A stretch of DNA of 64,000 nt from Auanema rhodensis (Eukaryota; Nematoda; Chromadorea; Rhabditida; Rhabditidae). Under the pieces are notes generated by a model that worked only from the letters and a program-made list of their open reading frames with translations, searched no databases and had not been told where the DNA came from. The number at the start of each line of letters is the position of its first letter. Positions within the stretch are counted from its first letter, which is position 1. The stretch spans positions 6,324,001-6,388,000 of the forward strand of contig OZ059897.1 in assembly GCA_964057225.1 (NCBI GenBank), read 5' to 3'. This document shows, one piece after another, positions 1 through 11,542 of this stretch. The translations under genes and the position numbers were made by a program.

Positions 1-305
1 GAAAAACATGCAACAAGCCATCCATATTTCAAGTAAAAATTCTGAATAATGAATAACACATATCGAAGTTATATTGTTTCAGATGCAAAAATTGTGGTTT
101 TCTAACTAATAATGAGCAAGATCAAGTAACTCATCAGCTTAAAAACCATAACTTCAATGAGGGACTTCAAGTCGAAAGTGAATACACTCGTTGCACAACT
201 TCTGATGTTATGACAAAAGTTCTTCGCAAATGCTTTTATAAAGCATTTCAAGAAATTGAAAAAACTCATCCAGCTCTTTCATATTCTGCTCTATCTACTT
301 GTTAA
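1..305 (+). CDS. C2H2-type zinc-finger protein, 3' end (partial)
   Basis: Two exons (1-32 and 83-305) join across a 50-nt GT-AG intron in one open frame ending at TAA 303-305; the rest of the gene lies left of the window. The visible part reads HPYFKCKNCGF, then Gln/Asn-rich sequence and a QVTHQLKNH segment. This matches one C2H2 finger: Cys-X2-Cys followed by two His about 17 residues on. After the finger comes a roughly 45-residue tail containing Cys and many basic and aromatic residues, with no known domain. It is probably a nuclear DNA-binding protein, but the family cannot be named from one finger. A Castor-type finger gene sits near 32-33 kb; the spacing here looks like an ordinary C2H2 finger rather than a Castor one. 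The join is well supported by reading phase; function is inferred from the finger alone. Confidence 0.6.
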
Positions 306-915
306 GTGTGAGCAGTAACTCAAATTTCAATTGAAAGCTAAAATGAATATATGTACATACCTTATATGTATCTACTATATATACAATGCTGTATCAGGGC
401 TTTCAACATTTTTTCTTAATTTTTAAAAAATTCTTTCCTTCTTGCTAGTAAACTTAAATGGTCTCATCTGTTTTTCAAATTATTATTATATAATATAAGT
501 TAATTTTTATTATAAATATTTCAATCTTTTGTTTGTTTTTAACACAAAAAGAAGCATCATGATATGAAATCTACTTTTTTTTCAACTTTTAGAATCTTTT
601 TAATCCTTTTTCTGTTTTCGAATTTATTTTTTCCTTCCTCTACATTACCTGCCTTTTCATTTTATTTTTTCAAATTACATTGCTGCTTTAAAACATCTTT
701 TTTCTATTTTTTTGTTGTTCAAACTGACTTCAGCTAGAATCTCGTTAACTTGTGTCGTTCAAAAACTTTTTTGTTGGCGGCTAATACTTTGTACAGTATG
801 CCATTATCACAAGATCTTCTTGCAATAGCTGTTCAATCTCGTTCTCTTTCTGATTTTCTTTTTATATTCATAACTATGCCAATACTTGATTTAATAAATT
901 TGTTTTTAATGTTTT
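306..915. other. Intergenic, no gene seen
   Basis: This T-rich stretch lies between the zinc-finger stop and the last exon of the convergent membrane-protein gene. It has long T-runs and no ORF or splice-linked exon that I can support. It probably holds the two 3' ends. Confidence 0.5.
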
Positions 916-2017
916 TTATGGAGAACTGACCTCTAAACCCTCTGTACTCGGCAGTTGTCGTCCAGTACCACGTGGCACATCACAAGAAGCACGTCGTAAC
1001 TGAATTTTTTAATTTTCAAAAAAATTTAATTTTTAATTCAAATTAATAGCATTAAATAATGTATGTTATTTGTTTAATTAAACGGAATTGATGTTTAGCT
1101 ATTTGCTTGATGATAGCTACTTTGAATAAAATATATAATTAGCATAGTTCACGCAAATATGCATGCAATGCGTGAAATATTCATTTCTGTTTTAGCTCAT
1201 ACGTAAACCGGTTGAATACACTTCCAGAATATAAATCCCAAAGCACTTTTCTGTTTTTATTAATTTTGTATTGTAAAAGAATAATATTATAGATTATATT
1301 ATATATGGAAGAATTTGAGTAGTTACCTCTTGTCCATCATTAACAGATAATAACTCAGCTGAATGAGCTCTTAATGGTAATTCGCCTACAGTTAAAAATG
1401 ATGAAGCTGAAATTTATTATTTTTTATTTCATTTAAACTATATGTAATAGCAGTACCTCTACTTTGAATATTTGCTTGAAAGTTATTGTGTTGAGGCAAA
1501 TCTTGATGACTTTGAACAAGGCTTCTTTGCACATATGGAGTTTCTTTTGGCATTAATGGAAACACCTGAGCTATTTTGGTTGGAGAACCGAAACATCCAG
1601 ATTCTCGATCTATTACTGTATCTATGCTGAAATTCAGTTAACTTAGTTTCTTATAATTTAAAAATATTTTACGTTTGTTCTTGAGAATGATCCTCTAAAA
1701 GAAGAGGGAGTGGTCGGCATTGGCTTGGCTGTTCACTTCGAATCTGTTCACGCTTCTGCTCCGGTTTGCATGTTCTGAAACTCAACAGGATTAAGATGAT
1801 CTGGTGATCTGATGACAGGCTTTCCAAGACAAAATAAAAATAGAGTCAAGTGTCTTGAAGAAAATTACATGTTCATGAATTATGAAACTCACGTTGTAAC
1901 CGGTGGTCGTTTTTTCAAACAGAAACGATACAGATAAACCGCAGTTATAACCACGGCCAGTCCGCCGACCACTCCTGATACGAGTACCGCGATAGTAAAC
2001 AACGGGCGTTGCTCGTC
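916..2017 (-). CDS. Single-pass membrane protein, transmembrane segment and cytoplasmic tail (5' end unresolved)
   Basis: Five exons chain in one reading frame on the minus strand: 1893-2017, 1673-1774, 1457-1626, 1327-1406 and 916-999. The phases are 0, 2, 2, 1, 0 and the stop is TAA at 916-918. The first exon encodes a classic membrane span, LFTIAVLVSGVVGGLAVVIT followed by AVYLYRFCLKKR, with basic residues on the inner side. About 150 polar residues follow, rich in Ser, Gln, Pro and Arg, with no recognised domain, so this is the tail of a type I receptor-like protein. The 84-nt last exon also contains an internal GAG|gtcagt donor, so an alternative 3' exon is possible. The ectodomain exons were not found; they may be scattered through the gene-poor 2-14 kb. 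A 35-nt candidate exon at 2690-2724 ends in a strong CAG|gtgagt donor and joins in phase. I do not recognise the family. Confidence 0.55.
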
Positions 2018-3311
2018 CTGTAGAAGAAATGAATTTAAAGTTGAGAAGTTTAGTTTTCAAAATAAATTGACACGGAAAACACAATGAGCATAGCATGAAC
2101 ATATTGCGCACAGTGCATTAGGCTTTCAGTGCATTATGGTTATGAGTAATGATGGTAACTAATGGTTATTAGATGACATAACTTTCTTCATAGTTATGAG
2201 ACAATGCTTCAGAGAAAATTCTCTTTTTCAAGGCTAATTGTGAACAAAAGTTGCGAAAATTGGGAATAATTAGCTTCAGCTTCTAAACATACAATGTGCA
2301 GTCAAATTTAATATTTATAGCAACAAAGGCTGTCTATACTAAAATCCATATGTATATTTTGAATATGAAAAGTAGAAATAGATTGTAGAGAAAGTTAAAA
2401 GGCTTGGTATTCAATTTCTCTCAAAAGTCATTTACAGAGAGGTTGTTTCTGATCCGTCTTGAGATGGAATATCAGATGACATTTCGGAAATTTATAGAAA
2501 ATGTGTGAAACAAACTCATATTGATGTCCTACAATTCGTTTAAAAACAACAGAAAGTATATCATCAGCTGATTAGTATAAGAGAGAAAAGAAGTTGCAAA
2601 GCAGGAAAGACATGGAGAAATGGAGAAGGAAGGTGGAGATAGAAGACAAATATGGAGCTAGTAGGAGGGAACAGGATTGAGGAACTCACCTGTGTCTTTA
2701 GTTTGAATCGACAATTGGTTAAGTCTTGCTCATTTAAAAATATTTTTTCTTAGTAAATGTTTGAAATCGAATATGCATAAGTCCAATAGTTAAACGAACA
2801 AAGCGATATTTTTCTGATTCTTCACCATATACGGCTATATTTCATTGAAAAAAAAGAAGAAATAGAGAGACAGCAACAAGAAAATTGAGCCTCGTAAGAA
2901 ACATGTTCTGATCTCTTGAGGTACTTCTTATGAAATAAATGAAAGCTTTTATTCATGCAAAAGCTCATAAAAATGTTCATATCAAACCAATTTTTTTTTA
3001 TTTTTGAGCTGAAGAAAAAGCGGAAAAAAGGCGAATTTTTGTTCCAAAAAATAATAGTAAAACAGTAATAACGAATATGAGAGGTTATTGTTGAAAAAGA
3101 GAAGAGTAAACAATAAAAGATGATGAAGTACTATGATATATTAGATAGATAATAGATATATTTGGCTAGTAGTTCATTCTTTGAGAGTCAATTTATGCAA
3201 TTTATTCCATGAAAAGTAGAAGAGAATACACGTTTTGAACCTACAAAATCATCAGTTTTCTGTTTAATTCTCCAATTGTCATGATGATGCTGATGATTTT
3301 TAAGAGAAGGG

Positions 3312-3347
3312 CGACGACGACGATGAGGAGGAGGAGGAGGAGGAGGA
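3312..3347. repeat. (CGA)n(GGA)n trinucleotide tract
   Basis: gcgacgacgacgatg followed by six or seven GGA units. In frame it gives poly-Pro/poly-Arg on the minus strand, which is not evidence of a gene. Confidence 0.8.
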
Positions 3348-5486
3348 AAATATAATTCTCGTACTAGATATATACATAGGTGAAAATGAACTAGTTTTGA
3401 ATCATTACTAAGGTAAACGAGCACAGTTTTCTAAAATTATGAAAATTGTAGAAAATGCTTATTGGAGTTGCAAATCAAAAGGTTGCAATCAGTTGAGTGA
3501 TAGGAAGGAAGGAAAGAAGGAAGGAAGAGATCTTTCTTCTGTTCTTCCTAACCTATTTTGGAAGTATAATACTACAAATCATACTTTATAATGAATGAAA
3601 CAATTGATTAATGATATATGAACTACAAAGTGACTAAACGAGCTTAGAAATACTTTCTGAAAGCATGATGATGTATTGGTAAGAAACAGCTAATGTAGGC
3701 GTCAATTGTGGACAACGACTGACAACCAGAAATGAATGAGAGAAGCGAGTAGTGCAATATACAGAGTAACCAGGAATCAGATTCGAGCTTTTGTGTCTTT
3801 TTCTCCTTTTCTTTTGGATCAATTCAAAATTTAAAAAAGAATGATTCTTACATAGCCAAAAGAATATGAATTAAGAACGAGTACGAGCAGCACGATGTGA
3901 AGACATCATGATGCGACAGCAAATGCAAGATATGGATATTCGTTTGCTTTCAATGTCTAGCTAGCTAGACTGATACTACTAGGTAACTAGAATGTAAGAG
4001 GCTGAACCATTATCAAAATTCAAAAAAAAAAGAAATATTGATTGGGTTTTAACAAAGACTGGTTTAATAGACAATGTTTCTACTTCTTCTCTTCATTTCT
4101 CTTCCAATTTTCATAAGACAAACCGACGACGATAATAGAATAATTAATAAGAGTTGTGCCATCCAACCTACCAATCGTAAAAGAGAAGACTTTCGGATCT
4201 CACAATCGAAAGCATACAGGACAAGAGAGAAAGTAGTTTGTTCAACATATTCATTTCCAAAAAATTGCGAAATGATCTTACATGCAAAGAGCATTAGATT
4301 AAGAAAAAGTGGACAATGATGATGAAAACGTAATTTTTTTAATTTGAAACGAGAAACAGAAGAAATATGTAAAAGAAAAAGATCAAGAGAAATATGGTGA
4401 CAAAAGAAAAGTGGAGCATTAGGAGGACACAAAGTAAAAAAAAACAGAAACATGAAGAAAAAGAAGAAGAAGAAGTATAAGATAATTTCTTGTTCTTTAA
4501 TTACTACACTTTCATTTTTTTTTTTTGGAAAAAATGAATGTTAAAACCACATATGATATATAGAATAACAAGTATAATAAGTAAAGAGAAGATGTACGTA
4601 CGATCATTTACATGTTGTACTATAACTTTGCTTTTTTCAAACAAAAATAAAAAAAGATTTACTATATCCATATAGTATACAAGTAATATTTTGAATAATA
4701 CTTTGAGAATAACAGTAAAATAAATGAAAAATGAGTACAAACTTCGATTGAGCTTGTGCTTGTGTCTATGATGTTGAAGAAACGAGAATTTTTCAGCCAA
4801 AAAAGGTTCATTGTTTATAATATTTATATTTTACAATATATATATTTATTTATCTATTTATTTGTATACATATGTATGAATGTAAGTAAACAAAAGACTT
4901 TTTTTTATAGATAGGACTAAGCTGAGCTTAGTTCTATATGCAGAGAGAAAGAGGACGATTGCGTCGATCATCGGATGTTACATGCTACATGAAAAAAGCC
5001 TGTGAAATCTGAGTTTAATAAACTCTTACAAGCTTGTTGATAATGTGTCTTCTGAACTTCTTTTACTAAGAAAAAGACGTCAGCAAGAGAAAGAAAAATG
5101 AATTTATTAACTTGTACTGCACACAATCGACTACAAAATATTTTTTACTTTCTTTTTTTTTATTTAGAAAAGCAAATTTAGGAACAAGATTTGAGTTAAC
5201 TGAATATAATATAATCAAAATTTATATGTTGTATATATTATCAATAAATTATTTAAAAAATTTTTAAATGATCGAAAATAAGAGTTTAATCATTTGTTCT
5301 TGATTAGAAGTTTTTACTTCAATTACCCAATTTGGCATATAAATGAGATACTCAAAAACACATAAACGAACAAACTTAATATTGATAATGACCAGAAGAA
5401 AGAAATGAAATACAGAACTCATGTTCTGTTTGTCAGCTTCCTTCCACTCTCTTCTCGTCTACTTCTGTCTATCCCTCGATAATAGT

Positions 5487-5588
5487 CTTTCTCTCTATCT
5501 CTCTCTCTCTTTCTCTCTGTCCCTTTGCTTCACTGTTTCCTTCTTTCTCTTTCTCTCTGTCTCTTTCTCTTTTTCTCTTCTCTTCGTC
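5487..5588. repeat. Pyrimidine (CT-rich) tract
   Basis: About 100 bp of C and T with tctctctc cores. The Leu/Ser-rich open frame across it is a product of the repeat. Confidence 0.8.
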
Positions 5589-5849
5589 ATAACTTTGAGA
5601 TTTTTTATTTTCGGGTCTTAGCCCTCATTAGTGTAGTAGTAAAAGTGAAATAAACTATAAAGTATGACATCATTACATTTTCATTTTGTATATAGGATTC
5701 GTGAAATTTTGAATGTTTAAGTATTCTTAAAAGCTAATAGACAATGACTTTTTGTGTCTTCAATGTTGTTGTGGTTCTCTTGTTCTTGTTCTTCATCTTC
5801 TTTCTCCTGCTTCTTCATACGATTGTACCAAAAAGAGGAAAGTGACACA

Positions 5850-6297
5850 TTACACACAATAAGCAACAAAATGCCCAATACTAACAGATAAACGAACCGA
5901 CTCAATATTGACGATGACCGGAAGAAAGAAAATGAATACTGTAGCCAGGAGAAGTAAGCTGACGAGTGCATGTTCACATAGATCAAACAACCAGTAATAG
6001 ACTTTATAGAAAGAATTTGTTAGTAAAATTAATGCCACGCACATTGTCGTCAGTCCATACTTGGATAGAAAGTGTGGACGAACTAGATGGAATCAAAAGT
6101 TGAAGTAAACTTTTCGTTTACCAGCTCGAGTAGCCGCAGCCGAATCGGCTGTCAACGAGCCTGAACTATGTCGAAGCGCTGGTATTAATGATGATGATGA
6201 TGATGATGATGATGAAATGGAGGAGGAGGAGGAGGAGAAGAATGAAGGAGTTGAAGAAGGAGAGAATGAGGAATATGGATATAAGAAGTAATTATAA
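5850..6297 (-). CDS. Candidate exons: Ser-rich segment followed by hydrophobic segment
   Basis: Two minus-strand segments join across a 39-nt intron (6083-6121, gtaaac...ctag). The upstream segment, 6122-6297, encodes Pro/Ser-rich sequence with two poly-Ser runs made by TCC and TCA repeats, then ALRHSSGSLTADSAAATRA. The downstream segment (6082 to TAA at 5850-5852) encodes RPHFLSKYGLTTMCVALILL and further strongly hydrophobic stretches, such as HALVSLLLLATVFIFFLPVI. The join is phase-consistent and keeps 60-plus codons open. No start codon was found, and the 5' acceptor (tttgaag) is weak. The product would be a membrane protein of unknown family. Because the Ser codons come from microsatellites, the frame could be partly accidental, and the Ser-rich exon could instead splice to 2690-2724 in the same phase. 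Confidence 0.35.
6189..6237. repeat. (GAT)n and (GGA)n trinucleotide tracts
   Basis: Eight to nine GAT units followed, after aaat, by six GGA units. On the minus strand both encode Ser in the candidate Ser-rich exon. Confidence 0.85.
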
Positions 6298-6710
6298 CTT
6301 CAAAGCTATAAATGAATATTCAAGTCAGAATAATCAGCTGTTATAGATATTTGAAGATATTAAAATAAGTTGAATACCTTTTTTGATTCGAATAGAGCAT
6401 GACGGCGATTATAAGCTCCAAAAATAAGATATTCTATAGATGTATAGAAAGAATATATGAAATAAATCTATCTCTATATATAGTTTGAGCTGGAACAGAT
6501 TAGTAACTAAGGGACGTTGAAGATATTATGTAGATATTGGAAATGCTCTTGGAATGTCTGATGTAAATTATATTGGCCTGTGCCTCAGCTTAGTTCGTAA
6601 GATTTCAGCTGAAAATTAGGTTGTGATATCGCTATGAAAGGACAAAAACTGGAAGTGAGTATGATTGGCAAAATCTGAAAATCTGCGAAATATTCAAGAT
6701 AGATGTATAC

Positions 6711-6769
6711 ACATATGTATGTCTATGTATATAGATACATACATATCTATCTATATACATATGTATGTC
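6711..6769. repeat. Imperfect palindrome of ATGTAT/ATACAT units
   Basis: Arms acatatgtat and atacatatgt flank tatagatacatacatatc-type repeats, giving a self-complementary AT-rich element that could form a cruciform. Confidence 0.6.
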
Positions 6770-7822
6770 AGACAAATCTACGAAAAGCTTTAAACTTCCG
6801 AAAATGTTGATATGCTATAAGCTAATATGCTCCAAAAGTTTGTTGGAATTTGACAATGCCGTCGTGAAGAACAAGGAGGTTGTTGACAGAAAAAAGGACA
6901 TTTGATCAAATTCTGAGGTCAATACCTATTCTATTAGTCGTTTTTATTAGAAATAAGTCATTTGAGCATGAGGTTTTAATTGCATATGTATGAATAAGTT
7001 GAAGTTTAGTGTATAAAATGACGAAAAATCTGCTTTAGATTCAATATTGAATGGATCGTCTCCATCTGAATTATTGAGTCGTTCTTGAAATCAAATATAT
7101 AAAAACCACGAAATAACACAATAAGCTGAGAATAAAATGAGATATAAGCCATATAGAGAAAATAAAAAACATAAAATTTGCAGACTGATTGATGAAAACC
7201 GAACAGCTGTTATATAATATGCTTGTGATGCATGTGCTCGGAGCATATTCGTTGAACGGGGAAGTACCTGAGCAAGTGAATCAGGTCACATATCAACTAA
7301 AACCAAAAACTAATTTAGTGCAGAATGTCAAAGGAATAATTAAGAAAAAAAGAATTAACTAGGATCTTGTCTACGGCGGTATGTGTACAACCGCACTGTG
7401 TGAATGTTGCAAACAAAATAAAAATTTTATTCCTGGTTATAAGACAATAACTAATCCGGAACACGATCTTTACGAATAGAAGTAACAAAGTATGTTGTTT
7501 TACAAGAACAGAAAGGTCGTATTCAACTTCTAGTCAGATCTGTCAAACTCAATTAGAAGGTGAAAGCGTTAATTGAAAGAGCAGATGACTCCAGAAGACT
7601 AAACGAACTACATGTTAATGTACAAAACAAAAAGAATCCAGTAAACATGTGTAAAATATTGCAAAATAAATAATATAAACTAAACAAACAAATAAGAAAT
7701 CACATGAAATACTAAAAAGGTAATTTTTTTAACTTTTTTTTTCTCTAGCACATGTCGTTGTTACGTTTTCTACAAAAAACTTTTGCTCCAGGCGAGTATC
7801 ATGTCAGTTACAGGGTTGGGGC

Positions 7823-7886
7823 AGAGAGAAAAGAAAGAGACAGAGAAAAAGAGATAGAGAGAGCGAGAGAGCAAAAGAGAGAGAGA
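7823..7886. repeat. GA-rich purine tract
   Basis: AGAGA units with occasional T or C. No coding signal. Confidence 0.75.
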
Positions 7887-8149
7887 ATTGACAATTTCAT
7901 GAACGAGAATAAAGGATGATGTTAAAGAATACTATGAAACATGGAAATTCACAGTAATAGGAATAGTATGAAGTTCTTCAGAATATTAACAATGATTATG
8001 TCTATTTAAAATTTTTTAAAATTTCAACATCAAGCGATCATATCTCATAATTTATAAATTGTAAAATAGTGTTAGAAAGATATAGTAAAGAGAATAAATA
8101 GAAAGGAGAGATTATTTGAAAAAGAAAAAGTTTGTTCGAATGAACTTAC

Positions 8150-8207
8150 CTTTTCTGTGATGGCTACAAGCCATATGGCGAACCTCTTCAACAACGACGT
8201 TTTGTAT
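8150..8207 (-). CDS. Candidate isolated 58-nt exon
   Basis: Flanked on the minus strand by an acceptor (ttttaatttaag) and a good donor (AAAAG|gtaagt). The open frame reads IQNVVVEEVRHMACSHHRK, ending in phase 1. GC content is higher than its surroundings. It could belong to the membrane-protein gene ending at 916, but no direct phase-compatible partner was found. Confidence 0.25.
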
Positions 8208-8390
8208 CTTAAATTAAAAACTTTGGAAGAACTGATTGATCTCTATTGACCAACATATAGTTTAAAAAAAATAAAGTTCATAAGAATAATTAAGCAAAAA
8301 CTTGACAAACAAGAAATCAATATGTTGAAATATAAGGGCTAGTGGTAGATATACTAACACAAATGAATAATTTAAGTCTAATGTCCGACA

Positions 8391-8458
8391 CATCATCATC
8401 ATAACGTCGTCGTCGCCGTCGTCGTCGTCGATTGTCATCGTTGTCGTTCTCATCATCA
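8391..8458. repeat. CAT/CGT trinucleotide tract
   Basis: catcatcat followed by cgtcgtcgtcgccgtcgtcg and catcatca. Overlapping frames give poly-Asp, poly-Arg or poly-Met, so I do not call an exon here. Confidence 0.75.
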
Positions 8459-9224
8459 CAACTTTCAAATAAAACTGAGATATAAATTTGGAAGGTCCAT
8501 GGGTATTTATAGGTCAAAACTTCAGAGCAATAAGCTCGTTTCCGTCTTTCTAACTACCAGCAAAAGCTCTTACACCCTCACAATAGTAATGCTAATGTCT
8601 TCAGCTTATTTTGGAAACAACATCATCTATTGGTCTGGATCTAGACTTGTTCTTATAGAATAATGTGGTTTTATGCCAAGCTATTAACAATTTTTCTCAA
8701 CATATAAATGATTATGAAAGATTTTCTAAAGAAAAAAAAAAAGGAAAAATTTTTTTTTAAATTTTAAAGTAAAATATAAGGAAAAAGGAACAAAATATTA
8801 AAAATATTACATGAAACTTTTAAAATTAACATAATATTTGTGTTCTTTTTTCATTAATGAAAGTACATGAAGAACTAGAGTTGGTGCAAATGATTTTTGT
8901 TATAATTTAAAAGAATAATAACGGTTGAATTAACTATTTTTTCTGGTCTAAAAAACAATATTAACTTAAATAAAAATAATAAAAGATATAATTATAAACG
9001 AATTCAACTTGAATGAAGTTATATATACTAGTTATACAAAGAAATGAGAAGTATTCCAATAAAAAAAATGAACTAAAGAAGAAGATATATAACATTTATA
9101 TGAGAAAATTACTTGTCCAGCTATATTTTATCTAATACAACACATTAAAATGGCAAAAAAATAGATTAAAACTCTCTATGATCATATTATACGCGCACTT
9201 TCGGATGACCTAACATTCTCTCTT

Positions 9225-9246
9225 GGTCTCTCTCTCTCTCTCTCAC
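9225..9246. repeat. (CT)n tract
   Basis: A short run of tctctctc dinucleotides in the gene-poor region, about 20 bp, without coding signal. Confidence 0.7.
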
Positions 9247-9675
9247 TTTTTATACTTTGCTCACATGAATCCACAGTGAAAAAGCCAACTTCTTCTGTAT
9301 CCTTACTTCTACAATAAATTGAAAAAATCAAAATAAAAACATTGTTAAGATCAGAATCATGTTTGCAAGAAAACTATTTGATAAAAAAGAACGAGCAATG
9401 ATCATACGCAACGTGTGCTGGAGCATTGTTACACTGTTGTTTCAAGTTTGATGCCTTTTAAGTTTTTGTTGTCTTCGTCTTGGAGGTTTTTGAGCTGTTG
9501 TTGTCTGGGCTCTCCTAGTCATGGTTCGATGCGGTGGACTTTGTGTCTTCGTTTAGCTATTCGTCGTTTTTCTTTCAGAAAAGTTGGTCTAAGTCATCCC
9601 CATGTCTTGAGCAGACATCGAGCTGATACATATCAGGTCAATGTCTACTCCAAATATATTTCAAGAATTGTACAT

Positions 9676-9715
9676 TGATCGAGAACAAATCTAAAATTTG
9701 TTCTTGATGATCAAT
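9676..9715. repeat. 40-nt inverted repeat (hairpin)
   Basis: ttgatcgagaacaaat and atttgttcttgatgatcaa are complementary apart from one mismatch and a small bulge, around a loop of about 4 nt. Confidence 0.7.
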
Positions 9716-11494
9716 GGTATATCGTTTTCTTTGCTATAAGCAATATTTGTGATTAGTTTCTCTTCCAACGACATTGTTTGGGATTTTAAAAAGATTTTAC
9801 CGGAAGTAAGTTTGAGTAAAACTGAGTTTGCCAGTAATTCTTCCAAAAAGAATCATATTATCTTAAAGAAGTTGCAACATGTTTGCCGATTTTGCATATT
9901 GCTACGGAAGATCATTAGCCTGAGATTATGGTTAATCAGTTTACTTGTTAATGTAGCTGATATTAGTGTTTAGAAGCAAAGCTTTAGAAGTTGTTTCTCT
10001 GTCAGCTGCTCCTTCTTCTATTGTGTTTGGGGGTGCAAAGTAATAGACTTTCAGCAGCAGTACAGAAGGTATCAATTAGCTATATCAGTAGTTTCTTTGT
10101 TTGAAATATTATAAAAACGCTTACTAAACAGTTAAAAAGAAAGAATAACAAGATATGAGAAACAAGAAATGTTAGTTTAATGAAAATATAACTATACAGG
10201 AGGTTATCAGCGAAATGGCAAAAGCACTGGTTCTGTTTCTCTTTCTTTTTTTTCTCTTCCTCTCTCTCTATCTCTCTCTCTATAGTTTCAGTTTCTTTTT
10301 CAGCTTCTGCCTTTTCCGAACTTTGAACCTTGAGGATAAAACAAAGCAATGATGGTCAATATAATTATAGTTTTGTGAAAACAACAACTTGTGATAAATA
10401 ATTAAGAAATCAATATTCTATAATAATTCTAGATAAATAATGTGAAAGTTTAAATAAAATTTAAAAATAAATTAAAAGTTTGAGAGCAACATTTTGACTT
10501 TGGTAGTTCGATTAAAAATATTAAATACAATGAAATACAATGTGATCTACATTGAATTCTAAAGCTTTTGGGACAGGTGATTTCAAAACATAATTCTTGA
10601 GTTTTACGAAATGACTTTGAATGCATTGTTCAAACGAACAGAAGAGCATTTGATAAAATATTAACTATGTAGATTATGTGGTAATACGTAAGTGGCCGAA
10701 GCATGTCCAGATGACTTCTGTTTCTTGCCATTTTGGTCATACCGAAAGGGTTGAGGATTATCGAACTCTGACTAATTAGTTGACAACGCTTGAGCCCATT
10801 CGCCCTACACTTCTCATTCATTTTACTCTTTTTTTCGTTTCATTTCAAACTCTTTCCTAGAAGAAATTTAAAATTTAATAGCTTTTTTTTAAGATTTTTA
10901 TGAAAAAAAGTAACATCATTCATCTTGTTTTATATAAAATGATCTATTCATTAGTCTTTTTTGACTTATTTGGTTCCTCTTTTTTTCTTTTTTCTTCATT
11001 TCATTGTCATGTTTGGCCTAAAATCAAAAAGAGGTAATTTACTCTTACGAGACAATTTGAATCGTCTTCTTCAAAATGGCTCTTACTAGAAGGCTTAATC
11101 GGATGACTTAAAAGAAGCTCAGGTTTCGAATTGCTTATTTTGTGAAATAAAACGAATACAACTAGCTATTCAGTTGATTCTATTTATATAATTATTTAAA
11201 TATATATGTATATTCAAGCATCCATATACATACATTCATACAATTCAAAAAAAAACATTTGTTCAGAAATCTTTTACAACAATTGAAATTTGTGTTAGAT
11301 TCAGAAGATTTTATAAAATATTTATATTTTACATTAATAACATCAAACCAATCAGCATAAACGTAATGAAATGTTCATCTTTTGATGCCAATGGACTACT
11401 ACAGAGTATATTTGAATGAATTTACGTTTACATCTACTATATGCATACATACATCATGAAGTTTCTTTTACTGAAACTCTCTTTCTCGGTTTCT

Positions 11495-11510
11495 TTTCTC
11501 CCTCTCTCTC

Positions 11511-11541
<31 letters not shown>

Positions 11542-11542
11542 C
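11495..11542. repeat. (CT)n microsatellite
   Basis: About 45 bp of nearly pure CT with one CC interruption. Confidence 0.9.

Larger units (their letters stand above)
2018..5849. other. Gene-poor stretch, probably introns or regulatory DNA
   Basis: No confident gene. It contains a candidate 35-nt exon (minus, 2690-2724), a (CGA)n/(GGA)n trinucleotide tract at 3312-3347, a GGAA-type purine run near 3506-3530 and a pyrimidine tract at 5487-5588. A degenerate copy of the hydrophobic segment found at 5.87-5.95 kb lies at about 5.33-5.42 kb. Several open frames here (for example at 4.1-4.8 kb) are low-complexity, start at no splice signal and resemble no protein. Confidence 0.45.

Noticed and set aside
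3188-3424. Poly-Pro/poly-Arg open frame
   Set aside because: Generated by GGA and CGA trinucleotide repeats; no splice or start context.
8262-8517. Poly-Asp and poly-Arg open frames
   Set aside because: Two overlapping frames both look coding only because of CGT/CAT repeats.
9415-9678. 87-codon open frame on the plus strand, and a protein-like run to about 9973
   Set aside because: Stops interrupt all frames, no splice signals fit, and no transposon or protein motif could be recognised. Treated as chance or unknown decayed DNA.
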